This document shows, in pieces, positions 1 to 7,118 of a DNA stretch of 18,507 nt (its first letter is position 1; each line of letters starts with the position of its first letter). Made by a program: the position numbers and the translations under genes. Below the pieces are notes generated by a model. It was not told the DNA's origin. It was given only the letters and a program-made list of their open reading frames with translations, and searched no databases. Location of the stretch: NCBI GenBank assembly GCA_910578605.1, contig CAJTQG010000051.1, positions 1,487 through 19,993 on the forward strand. Direction: 5' to 3'. Source of the stretch: an uncultured Lachnospiraceae bacterium (GTDB lineage Bacteria > Bacillota > Clostridia > Lachnospirales > Lachnospiraceae).

Positions 1-4
1 GCGC

Positions 5-481
5 ATGGGTAATAATATGAGAAAATTATGTAAAAAAGAGCAGTGCTGCAAATTGACAAACAAAGGCTTTACTATGGTGGAGATTTTAGTTGTACTGGTA
101 ATTCTAGCCATTTTAGCTGCCGCACTAATACCTGCTATGACTGGCTTTGTGGAGGAATCAAGGGGTAAGGCATTTGTGTCAGAAGCTAGGACAGCTTATG
201 TAGCGGCGCAATCAAAGGTTACAGAAAAGGTATCCTTACAGGCAGATTATTATTCAAACGCCGAGAGCGGGGAAGCTCATAAAAATGCATTTAAGACTGC
301 TATCAGCAGCTCATCCAATCCCATTAACGGTATGATGAAGGATTCCTATACAGATGGGGCAGAAATTAGGGACATTAAGATTTCTTCAAGCGGAAAGGTG
401 GAGGAATTAATATATCAGGCTGGAAATTATCAGGTGATTATCAGACCAGGAGCAGAGGCAGAAGTAAAGAAAGTAAAATAG
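5..481 (+). CDS. Type IV pilin (probable major pilin, PilA-like)
   Basis: Prepilin of a type IV pilus, processed by a prepilin peptidase at the membrane and polymerised into the fibre. From the ATG at 5 the protein has 158 residues: a 21-residue leader ending K20-G21, cleavage before F22, and the usual Glu at mature position 5 (E26) within FTMVE. A hydrophobic helix of about 20 residues follows. The mature protein is about 137 residues, small as in Gram-positive pilins, with no obvious C-terminal disulfide pair. An in-frame ATG at 17 would shorten the leader by four residues; only four bases precede position 5, so neither the ribosome site nor a start further upstream can be judged. It is first in the pilus cluster and followed by a terminator-like hairpin, which suggests it is made in excess over the assembly machinery. 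It could also be a GspG-type pseudopilin; the surrounding pilM-N-O set favours T4P. Confidence 0.88.
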   Translation: MGNNMRKLCKKEQCCKLTNKGFTMVEILVVLVILAILAAALIPAMTGFVEESRGKAFVSEARTAYVAAQSKVTEKVSLQADYYSNAESGEAHKNAFKTAISSSSNPINGMMKDSYTDGAEIRDIKISSSGKVEELIYQAGNYQVIIRPGAEAEVKKVK

Positions 482-495
482 ATTATATATTAAAA

Positions 496-540
496 AGGGA
501 TGTTATACAGTGGAATGCACCCATATAACATCTCTTTTTT
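496..540 (+). terminator. Intrinsic terminator-like hairpin between pilin and pilC
   Basis: A 12-bp stem (496-507 with 524-535, one G-U pair) is followed by a run of six T ending at 540. A-rich sequence before the stem would extend it into the T run. A short inner pairing (511-513 with 521-523) is possible in the loop. No clear promoter is seen between it and pilC at 583, so it probably acts as partial attenuation inside the operon. Confidence 0.78.
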
Positions 541-582
541 ATCTGATTTCTTATTAAGGTTAAAGGTTAAGGGAGGCCGGCA

Positions 583-1776
583 ATGCCCAATTATCAATTT
601 AAAGTAAAGGACCTAAATGGAAAAACCCGCAGAGGGCAAATGGAGGGTGCAGATGAGAGGCAGGTCTACGCCGCATTGCGGAGTCAAAATGAGTATCTTC
701 TGTGGTGCAGGGAGACAGAAGAAAAAGAGAACTACAAGGCCCTTAGCTCAAAGGAGCTTTCAGAATTTGCCAATCAATTAGGCACAATGCTTTCAGCAGG
801 AATATCTTTGTCAAGAACATTATATATTATTGCACAGCGTGCACAATCTAAGCGGCAGCAAGGTGTGTACACCCATTTGTATACATTGGTAAATCAAGGG
901 ATTTTGCTTTCGGATGCAATGGAGAGGCAGGGAAGAGCATTTCCTGTTTTGATGATTAATATGGTGCGGGCGGGGGAGAGCAGCGGACAGATGGATGATA
1001 TTGCTATGAAGATGGCAAAACACTATGAGAAGGACAGTCGGCTGCAGGCAAAGGTGAAGAGTGCTATGGCATATCCCATTTTTTTGCTATGTTTGATTGT
1101 GGCGGTAATTATGATTATCTTTGTTGTAGTATTGCCTCAATTTAATGGATTATTTGATGATATGGGGGACAATCTGGGGTGGAATACAAGGCTGTTAATT
1201 GCTTTGAGCAGATATATGACTCACCATTGGTATATAGTGCTGTTATGTATGGGAATGATAGGAGTTTTACTTGTGATGCTGTTTCAGAGTTCGGGGGTGC
1301 GGCGTCTATTAGATAGGGCAAAATTAAGAATGCCCATTTTGTCTGGTATTTATCAAACTTTGTACACCGCCAGATTTGCAAGGGGGTTAAGCTCACTGTA
1401 TTCTAGCGGTTTGTCTATGCTGCAGGCGTTACAGATATGTAAAGGGCTAATAGGCAACACCTATATGGAAGAACAATTTGATACTATGATTACCGATGTG
1501 AAAAATGGAGTGTCCCTCTCCAAAACGATGAATAAGTCAAAAGGATGGGACAGTAAGCTGATTGCTAGTATTTATGTGGGTGAGGAGTCTGGTCGTATCA
1601 ATGAGATTTTGGACACATTGGCAGATTCCTTTGATTATGAAGCAGAGCAGGCAACGCAGCGCTTGATTGGCATACTAGAACCAGTTATGATTATTTGTAT
1701 TGCAGTGATAGTAGGATATGTAGTTATGTCAGTGATGATGCCTATTCTGCAGTATTATCAATCTATGTCCCATTAA
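583..1776 (+). CDS. pilC: Type IV pilus platform protein PilC (GspF family)
   Basis: Polytopic membrane protein that forms the rotor/platform coupling the assembly ATPase to pilin polymerisation. It has 397 residues, the normal length for PilC/GspF. There are two T2SSF repeats, at about residues 60-185 and 260-385, each with the family's G-E-x-S-G signature (G131-ESSG and G333-EESG). Hydrophobic segments lie at about 163-186, 216-235 and 367-388, the usual three-helix layout. The ATG at 583 has GGGAGG at 571-576, six bases upstream. It lies downstream of the pilin terminator and upstream of pilM. Identity is secure to family level; the choice of PilC over GspF rests on the pilM-N-O neighbours. 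Confidence 0.94.
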   Translation: MPNYQFKVKDLNGKTRRGQMEGADERQVYAALRSQNEYLLWCRETEEKENYKALSSKELSEFANQLGTMLSAGISLSRTLYIIAQRAQSKRQQGVYTHLYTLVNQGILLSDAMERQGRAFPVLMINMVRAGESSGQMDDIAMKMAKHYEKDSRLQAKVKSAMAYPIFLLCLIVAVIMIIFVVVLPQFNGLFDDMGDNLGWNTRLLIALSRYMTHHWYIVLLCMGMIGVLLVMLFQSSGVRRLLDRAKLRMPILSGIYQTLYTARFARGLSSLYSSGLSMLQALQICKGLIGNTYMEEQFDTMITDVKNGVSLSKTMNKSKGWDSKLIASIYVGEESGRINEILDTLADSFDYEAEQATQRLIGILEPVMIICIAVIVGYVVMSVMMPILQYYQSMSH

Positions 1777-1855
1777 TTATGATGCCATGACATTAAGTTA
1801 AAATGTCTTTTGTCACCAACATCATTAATATACAGCAGGTTAAATGGAGGTTGAG

Positions 1856-2755
1856 ATGAAATGTTCAATTTATATATCCAACAATGAATTGGAATATTTA
1901 TTGGGGGAAGTGACGGGAAGCAATGTTTTTATTGCTAAGGCGGGAAAGCTTTCTTTTGAGACAGACACAATAGAAAAGGGAAGTATTAGACGGGAGGAAG
2001 CTTTCCAAAACACAGTGAAAAATATGTGCAGTCAAATTGGTACAATGCCAAAACAGGTGGATGTGCTTGTTGTGGACGATATTGTTCTCACAAAAATGAT
2101 AGATGTTCCTATACTTCCCCACAAAAAACTGTTAGAGCTTGTGAAAAGAGAGCTGGAGGAGTTTGTAGATGGGAAAAAGGAATATGTGTATGATTACAGT
2201 GTAGTGCAATCACGGATTCCAGGGACACAGGCAGGTACTATATTGTGCGGCGGCATCAGCAGGGAAGTGCTAATGCAGTATAAGCGGCTTTTAGAGGAAT
2301 GTGGTGTACATGCGGTAAGCTTGGATACGGCAGTCAGGGGCCAGGTGCGTCTGATGGAACAGATGGAGGATAAGAAAGGAAAGACATTTATCGTTGGTGT
2401 GATGGATGGTTTTACTCTTCGAGCTTCTCTCTATGTAAAGGGCAATATGATATATCACAGCACCTCCAGGGTGACGGAGAGAGATAATCTAGGACTAATC
2501 AGCGAGCTCACAAGAGTTTTGTCCTCTTTTATTCAATTTAATCAATCTCAGAAAAATGATACTGATGTGGAGGCTATATATTTGTGCGGAATGCATAAGG
2601 AGGAGGAGAAATATTGTCAAAATATTTCTATAACTCTTGGAATCAATACACAATTGCTAGATAACACTTCTGGTTCTGTCAATATCCAGGCAGGGGAGGA
2701 GGACTACTCTTTACAGCAGTATGTTTATCCAACAGGCAATTTATTTAGAAGGTAG
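1856..2755 (+). CDS. pilM: Type IV pilus assembly protein PilM (actin-like)
   Basis: Cytoplasmic actin-fold protein that binds the N-terminal tail of PilN and links the PilN-PilO complex to the ATPase/platform. The ATG at 1856 is chosen because GGAGG at 1846-1850 sits five bases upstream; an in-frame ATG at 1844 overlaps that ribosome site. The product has 299 residues, somewhat shorter than most PilM. The stretch around residues 68-104 (VDVLVVDD, then a DVP-LP-K-L-E motif) is typical of PilM, as is the later segment near 178-196 with FIVGVMDG. The N-terminal phosphate-binding loop expected in actin-like ATPases (D-x-G-T/S) is not recognisable: the matching position reads IYISNNELEYLLG. Hence nucleotide binding may be weak or lost. 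Its stop codon lies inside the pilN ribosome site. Confidence 0.85.
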   Translation: MKCSIYISNNELEYLLGEVTGSNVFIAKAGKLSFETDTIEKGSIRREEAFQNTVKNMCSQIGTMPKQVDVLVVDDIVLTKMIDVPILPHKKLLELVKRELEEFVDGKKEYVYDYSVVQSRIPGTQAGTILCGGISREVLMQYKRLLEECGVHAVSLDTAVRGQVRLMEQMEDKKGKTFIVGVMDGFTLRASLYVKGNMIYHSTSRVTERDNLGLISELTRVLSSFIQFNQSQKNDTDVEAIYLCGMHKEEEKYCQNISITLGINTQLLDNTSGSVNIQAGEEDYSLQQYVYPTGNLFRR

Positions 2756-2763
2756 GTGTAAAA

Positions 2764-3342
2764 ATGCAGGCATTAAAAGAAAGAGAAATCAACTTTATCG
2801 ATGCCATGAACCGGAAAGAGAGAAAGAACACAAGTATCCATTTCAAGCAAATATTCCTTTTCACGGTTCCTGTTCTTTTGTTTATCACCACTGTCGGCAC
2901 TATTTTGTTTTTACATACAGCAGCTTTGGGATTGGAGAAGAAGATAGAAAAGATACAAGGGGAATTAATAAGTGAGGAAATAATGGAAAAAAAGATGGAT
3001 TTTGTTTTGCTTCAAAATGAAATATCAGGGCTTCAGGGGTTTCAAAAAAACTATAAACTTTTAGAGAGTATGTTTGAAGGACAGGCTGAGGCGGACAAGA
3101 ATATGATATATACTATCATTACCCAGTGCTTTGGTAAAATTATAATTGAAGATTTGTCAATGGAAAACAGTTATTTAAGAATAGATTGCCATTGTGCTGA
3201 ATATAAAGAGGCAGCTCTTTATGTTCAGAGATTAGAGAAGACAAAGCTGTTTTCTAAAGTAAATTATCAGGGCTTTGAGAAGGACGGGGATCAATATATT
3301 TTTTCCTTAACTTGTGCCATAAATAACCCTGCAGCAAGCTGA
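2764..3342 (+). CDS. pilN: Type IV pilus alignment protein PilN
   Basis: Bitopic membrane protein that partners PilO and docks PilM through its cytoplasmic tail. It has 192 residues. The N-terminal REINFID (residues 7-13) corresponds to the family's I-N-L-L-P-type PilM-binding motif, though the final Pro is absent. One transmembrane helix lies at about 29-51, then a likely coiled coil at about 55-85, then an alpha/beta domain rich in short strands. AAGGTAGGTG at 2750-2759 supplies the ribosome site and overlaps the pilM stop, so the two genes are tightly coupled. The sequence is divergent; the assignment relies on motif, topology and position between pilM and pilO. Confidence 0.8.
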   Translation: MQALKEREINFIDAMNRKERKNTSIHFKQIFLFTVPVLLFITTVGTILFLHTAALGLEKKIEKIQGELISEEIMEKKMDFVLLQNEISGLQGFQKNYKLLESMFEGQAEADKNMIYTIITQCFGKIIIEDLSMENSYLRIDCHCAEYKEAALYVQRLEKTKLFSKVNYQGFEKDGDQYIFSLTCAINNPAAS

Positions 3343-3379
3343 CAGCAGAAATAAAAGAAGACTTAAGGAAGGATATGTT

Positions 3380-4057
3380 ATGAAAGAGTATTATGCTAAG
3401 TTAAAAAACAGTGAGAAAATCTTAATCTATATTATGATTTTAGTGATAATAGCAGGGGGAGGAAGTATTGTGATTCGTCCCATGTACAAGAAATACAACA
3501 AAGTGCGCGAACAGTATGATGCTATATGTCTAGAAAAGCAAGTAACACAGATGGAATTAAATCAATATGACAGCTATAATACCTCAAAGGAAACTCTTGA
3601 AAATTTTTATGAACAAAATCAGAATTACTTAGAACCACTTGCGGGGGAGTCTTATGTGCAGCAGAGAATCAGCAGCTTTCTAGAGAGATACTCTTTAAAG
3701 CCGGAGTCCATTTTGTTAGAAGGAGGATATAACAATAATCCATCTGATTACAAGGGTTTAGATAGCAATGTGGGGGAGGATGAGGACAATCCTAAGCTTG
3801 TAGATCAGGAGGGGGAGGAGTTGAAGGAGAATGTGGGAGGAGAGAAAAATCTGTATCAAGCTGTTTCGGTGACAATGAGCACAAAAGGAAATCTGCAGCA
3901 ATTTTGCAGTTTTTTGGACGGGTGCAAAAAGGAGAAGGCATTTTTGGTTACAGATTTTTCTGTGCATAAAGAGAACCAGGCAGTCTCCTATCATTTATAT
4001 GCTAACGAGCAATTGGTGTTTTATATTACGGCAGTCTACTATATGAAATCCTACTAG
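3380..4057 (+). CDS. pilO: Type IV pilus alignment protein PilO-like
   Basis: Second bitopic component of the PilN-PilO pair that tunes pilus extension. It has 225 residues: a short cytoplasmic N-terminus, one transmembrane helix at about 13-32, a coiled-coil-like segment at about 38-85, then a periplasmic-type domain (here exposed outside the membrane) ending in beta strands with the pattern VSVTMSTKGNLQQFCSFL, typical of PilO ferredoxin-like folds. A strongly acidic linker at about residues 126-157 is unusual. AGGAAGGA at 3366-3373 lies six bases before the ATG. Sequence similarity to model PilO proteins is low, so the call rests on topology, fold pattern and gene order. Confidence 0.78.
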   Translation: MKEYYAKLKNSEKILIYIMILVIIAGGGSIVIRPMYKKYNKVREQYDAICLEKQVTQMELNQYDSYNTSKETLENFYEQNQNYLEPLAGESYVQQRISSFLERYSLKPESILLEGGYNNNPSDYKGLDSNVGEDEDNPKLVDQEGEELKENVGGEKNLYQAVSVTMSTKGNLQQFCSFLDGCKKEKAFLVTDFSVHKENQAVSYHLYANEQLVFYITAVYYMKSY

Positions 4058-4129
4058 TGTAAATAATAAAATGCATTAGGTAATAAAAATAATCAGTGTT
4101 GATAAAGCAACAAAAAGGAATGTGGTCAA

Positions 4130-5296
4130 ATGTATATGGACAATAAAGGCTCTGCTTTAGCATGGGTTTTGATGCTTCTTATTGTGTCATCCATTTTGCT
4201 GTTGTGTATCCTCCCTTTAGGAGTGAGCAGTATTCAAGAAAGCAGAGAGGAAAATAATAAACAGCAGGCCTTCTACACTGCTAAATCGGTTGCGGATATG
4301 GTGGTTTCCTACATTGTCAGTGATACGACAGAGAAACAGCAGGAGGAGGGGGCGATAGGCTACCAAATTGTTGAGAGAGCTAGAGCAGCAGGTATGTTGG
4401 AGGGGTATACTTGGCAGGTTCAAGGGTTAAATGAGGAGAGGGAAACGGATATGGGAGGCTGCCAGGTAAATGCGAGATACGATGGACAATTTTTGTATAT
4501 TACAGCAAAGGCAGTTTGTGGGACAGGGACTTCTAGTGTCAAGGTGAAATTACAGCAAGATGGCGTCAGTTCAGAATATTTAGAAGCAACAGAGTATATT
4601 ACAGGGGCCTATCCGGGTATACGAGTCAATCACATGAATGCAAACCAATCAGGGGGAGACAGTATAAATTTAGGGCAGCTGGAGGTGGAGGAGGGCAGCA
4701 GGCTTCTTGTGCTGAATGAGGGAGCGGGAATAACTCCGGAAGCAGCAGCGGAAAGTGCAAAGTATGATTTAAAGATAAATACTCTTCCTAGCGCTGAACT
4801 TGTCAATGTGAGTAAAATACCAGGAAAAGTGTGGAGGATTGATGGTAGGGGAAGTGAGAGGGCAGCAGCCGTTTATCAATTTGAAAATGATTTTTCATTG
4901 AAAGAGCTGATATTAGACAGCTATGGAGATACCTATGTGTGGGTTGGAAAAAATACAGTTCTTACAGTGGATAATATAGGGACAGATTCTTATTACAGCA
5001 ATTTATTTTTTGTGCTAGACGAGAATGCGGTATTAAAGCTAAATGAGGAGGGGAAGGAAAAAGAAATGCGCCTTTGGGTGTGCAGCCTGAATAAAAACAA
5101 TGGTGCAAAGGTGGAGCTGGGGGATTCCCTGCATTTGAGCGGTGTTGTGGATGTGGATGAAATGGTAATCGGAAGTAATGTTTCGTATTCCCACTGTTTT
5201 GCCTATGGTATGTCAGGGAGCTATGGAAAAACAGAAAACAGGTGGAGAGTTACAGCGTATGAATCAGGGGAAGGTGGTGGGACAGATGGACAATAA
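4130..5296 (+). CDS. Minor prepilin-like protein, PilX/GspK-like, with beta-rich C-terminal domain
   Basis: Probable minor pilin of the pilus tip/initiation complex. The 388-residue product starts MYMDNKG and is likely cut after G7. The mature N-terminus SALAW lacks the Glu5 present in the other pilins here, as in GspK-type subunits, which cap the pseudopilus tip. A hydrophobic helix covers about 8-33. The remaining 350 residues are rich in short alternating strands (for example around 255-350), suggesting a beta-solenoid or beta-sandwich; I do not recognise a named domain there. A weak AAAGGA ribosome site lies at 4114-4119. The last 11 bases overlap the next prepilin gene (start 5286), so the two are translationally coupled. 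Large size for a PilX suggests a binding role at the tip; that is inference. Confidence 0.72.
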   Translation: MYMDNKGSALAWVLMLLIVSSILLLCILPLGVSSIQESREENNKQQAFYTAKSVADMVVSYIVSDTTEKQQEEGAIGYQIVERARAAGMLEGYTWQVQGLNEERETDMGGCQVNARYDGQFLYITAKAVCGTGTSSVKVKLQQDGVSSEYLEATEYITGAYPGIRVNHMNANQSGGDSINLGQLEVEEGSRLLVLNEGAGITPEAAAESAKYDLKINTLPSAELVNVSKIPGKVWRIDGRGSERAAAVYQFENDFSLKELILDSYGDTYVWVGKNTVLTVDNIGTDSYYSNLFFVLDENAVLKLNEEGKEKEMRLWVCSLNKNNGAKVELGDSLHLSGVVDVDEMVIGSNVSYSHCFAYGMSGSYGKTENRWRVTAYESGEGGGTDGQ

Positions 5297-5612
5297 AGGC
5301 TTTACATTGACGGAAGTGCTGGCGGCCTGTGTAATTTTAACACTGGTGCTTACATTGTTGATCAAGGGGGTGTTGGCAGCAGGAAATTGGTTTGCGGAGA
5401 GTGAAGCAATAAAAAATCAAGGAGAAATTGCCGCTAACAGAGTGGAGGGAAGTGAAAATGAGGATGTGCTTTGTTCCCAGAAGGAGTGGGGGAATATTAT
5501 TCTGCGGGGGCAGGAGGAGGAAACCATTGATTTTACCAAAGAAAAAATAGAAAAAAATGTGTATTCTTATGGGGATGTGAAGTTTTCTACTATTACCGCC
5601 AACGGAACATGA
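5286..5612 (+). CDS. Minor prepilin, PilV/GspI-like
   Basis: Short minor pilin of 108 residues. From the ATG at 5286 the leader is MDNKG, with cleavage before F6 and Glu at mature position 5 (FTLTE), then a hydrophobic helix to about residue 32. The globular part is only about 75 residues. I chose 5286 because the leader matches that of the preceding gene (MDNKG) and a G-rich ribosome site lies at 5271-5280. An in-frame ATG at 5259 with GGTGGAG at 5241-5247 is a real alternative and would give a 14-residue leader. The start overlaps the end of the PilX/GspK-like gene by 11 bases. The 105 bases after its stop contain only two tiny overlapping reading frames. Confidence 0.78.
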   Translation: MDNKGFTLTEVLAACVILTLVLTLLIKGVLAAGNWFAESEAIKNQGEIAANRVEGSENEDVLCSQKEWGNIILRGQEEETIDFTKEKIEKNVYSYGDVKFSTITANGT

Positions 5613-5717
5613 AATTGGTTATTAGTATTTGGAGAGATGCAAATAAATTCCCATTCATATAAGAGGTATGAGAGATAATGATGAGAAATGTAAGTTTTAT
5701 GGACCAGGTAAAAAAGG

Positions 5718-7067
5718 ATGAGTGACAGAAAAATGAAAAAATATGCATATCAAAAACGGAGTAGTACTTCCTTCCATCTATATATTCAGAATAATCATGG
5801 TATGACATTGGTGGAGGTGCTGATGGCATTGCTGATTATGTCAATTGTACTTGGTGCAATGGGCAGCATATATTTGGTCTCCATGAAATATGTAGATACC
5901 TATACCTCTAAAAGGCAGACAAAGCTGATGATAGATACCACGTTGGATGCCATGCTCAACAGACTTACCTATGCTACACAAATTTATATTTCCGATACTC
6001 CGTCTGTCCCAGCAGATTGGGAGGGAAAAGCTTGCTATTATTATAAGTTTGATAATTGCAGGGAGGAGGGAAAGGGGGGTGTAGTATCCACCGAAGATAT
6101 GGAGGCGTTGTTTGATTCTAGCTTGTATGATAATGGTTATCTTCACTGTATAATAGATTTTGACAATCACAATTCTTCTAGTAAACAAAAGAATCTTTTC
6201 ATTCAGCTTTCATTTTATAATCATAAAGGAGAGCTGGTTTATAAAAGAGACAGGCAGATAGATATTATGAATATGACTTATGGGGATACAGATATATCCG
6301 GCATGAAAGGAGAAAATAAGGAAAAGGATTTGTATATCTATTACCGGAAGGATGTAGAGGTGACAGGATATGAGGAAGAAATCGGAAATATTTTTTTGCA
6401 GCTTTATAACAGATATACAAGGGAGAATCCTGATTACTATAAAAACTTCACTCTGAATACTACAATATCATGTGAAGATAACGAGAGTATTAAAATTGGT
6501 CCGGTAAACAGCAGAAGCGGAACAATTATGTGGCAGTACAGGGCTTCCCATCTGGCAATAAAACCGGAACAAAATTGGGGGTTCACTATCCATGAAGAAA
6601 ATAGAGATAAATCTCTTTTGATTATAGAGAATGAAAGATTACAAAATTGGGGGATTGAAAGCCTCAATGGAAAACAGACAGCCATGAAAGAGAATGTTTT
6701 TTATATGCTGCCCTATCATTTTGTAAATATTTCGGAGAGGTTAGATATATTGTATTATGTGGAAAATACATGGGAATTTGAGGGGGAGGTAATGGGACGT
6801 ACAAGGCAGACTCAGTTAATATACAACAATGAGGAAAAAAAATGGTACTATTTGAAAATAGGAGCTGGGCAAAGGTGTATTTCCCTGACAGCTGACGGGG
6901 TAGAATATGAGGGCTTTCCTGTAAAAGAAGGTGTAAGGCTGCAGTATACATATTTGGACGAAAAGGGCAGCACATTGAAAAAAGAGGCTGTCATTATGTC
7001 CTCCGTCCAAATTAAAATGTTTTTTAAAACCTTTGGTGAGCCATTAAGCGAAATGAAAAACAGGTAG
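5718..7067 (+). CDS. Large minor prepilin, PilW/GspJ-like
   Basis: Prepilin-like protein of 449 residues. A long 28-residue leader ends H27-G28, with cleavage before M29 and Glu at mature position 5 (MTLVE). The hydrophobic helix runs to about residue 54. The alpha-helical neck (about 55-95) resembles PilW/GspJ. Beyond that is a globular region of roughly 350 residues with many aromatic and charged residues, far larger than a usual minor pilin (about 200-250 residues in total); no named domain is recognised. The start is uncertain: ATG 5718 has only a weak AGG at 5706-5708, and the next in-frame ATG, at 5733, has AAGGA about 14 bases upstream. It lies between the PilV-like gene and pilB, so it probably belongs to the tip complex. 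Confidence 0.76.
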   Translation: MSDRKMKKYAYQKRSSTSFHLYIQNNHGMTLVEVLMALLIMSIVLGAMGSIYLVSMKYVDTYTSKRQTKLMIDTTLDAMLNRLTYATQIYISDTPSVPADWEGKACYYYKFDNCREEGKGGVVSTEDMEALFDSSLYDNGYLHCIIDFDNHNSSSKQKNLFIQLSFYNHKGELVYKRDRQIDIMNMTYGDTDISGMKGENKEKDLYIYYRKDVEVTGYEEEIGNIFLQLYNRYTRENPDYYKNFTLNTTISCEDNESIKIGPVNSRSGTIMWQYRASHLAIKPEQNWGFTIHEENRDKSLLIIENERLQNWGIESLNGKQTAMKENVFYMLPYHFVNISERLDILYYVENTWEFEGEVMGRTRQTQLIYNNEEKKWYYLKIGAGQRCISLTADGVEYEGFPVKEGVRLQYTYLDEKGSTLKKEAVIMSSVQIKMFFKTFGEPLSEMKNR

Positions 7068-7118
7068 CTGTATAGCTATAGAAAGCTATAGAAATAGAAA
7101 CGGAGAGGAGAAGCAGCA

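Noticed and set aside
1789..1810. Small hairpin GACATT/AATGTC followed by four T between pilC and pilM
   Set aside because: Only six A/T-rich base pairs and a short T run; too weak to call a terminator.
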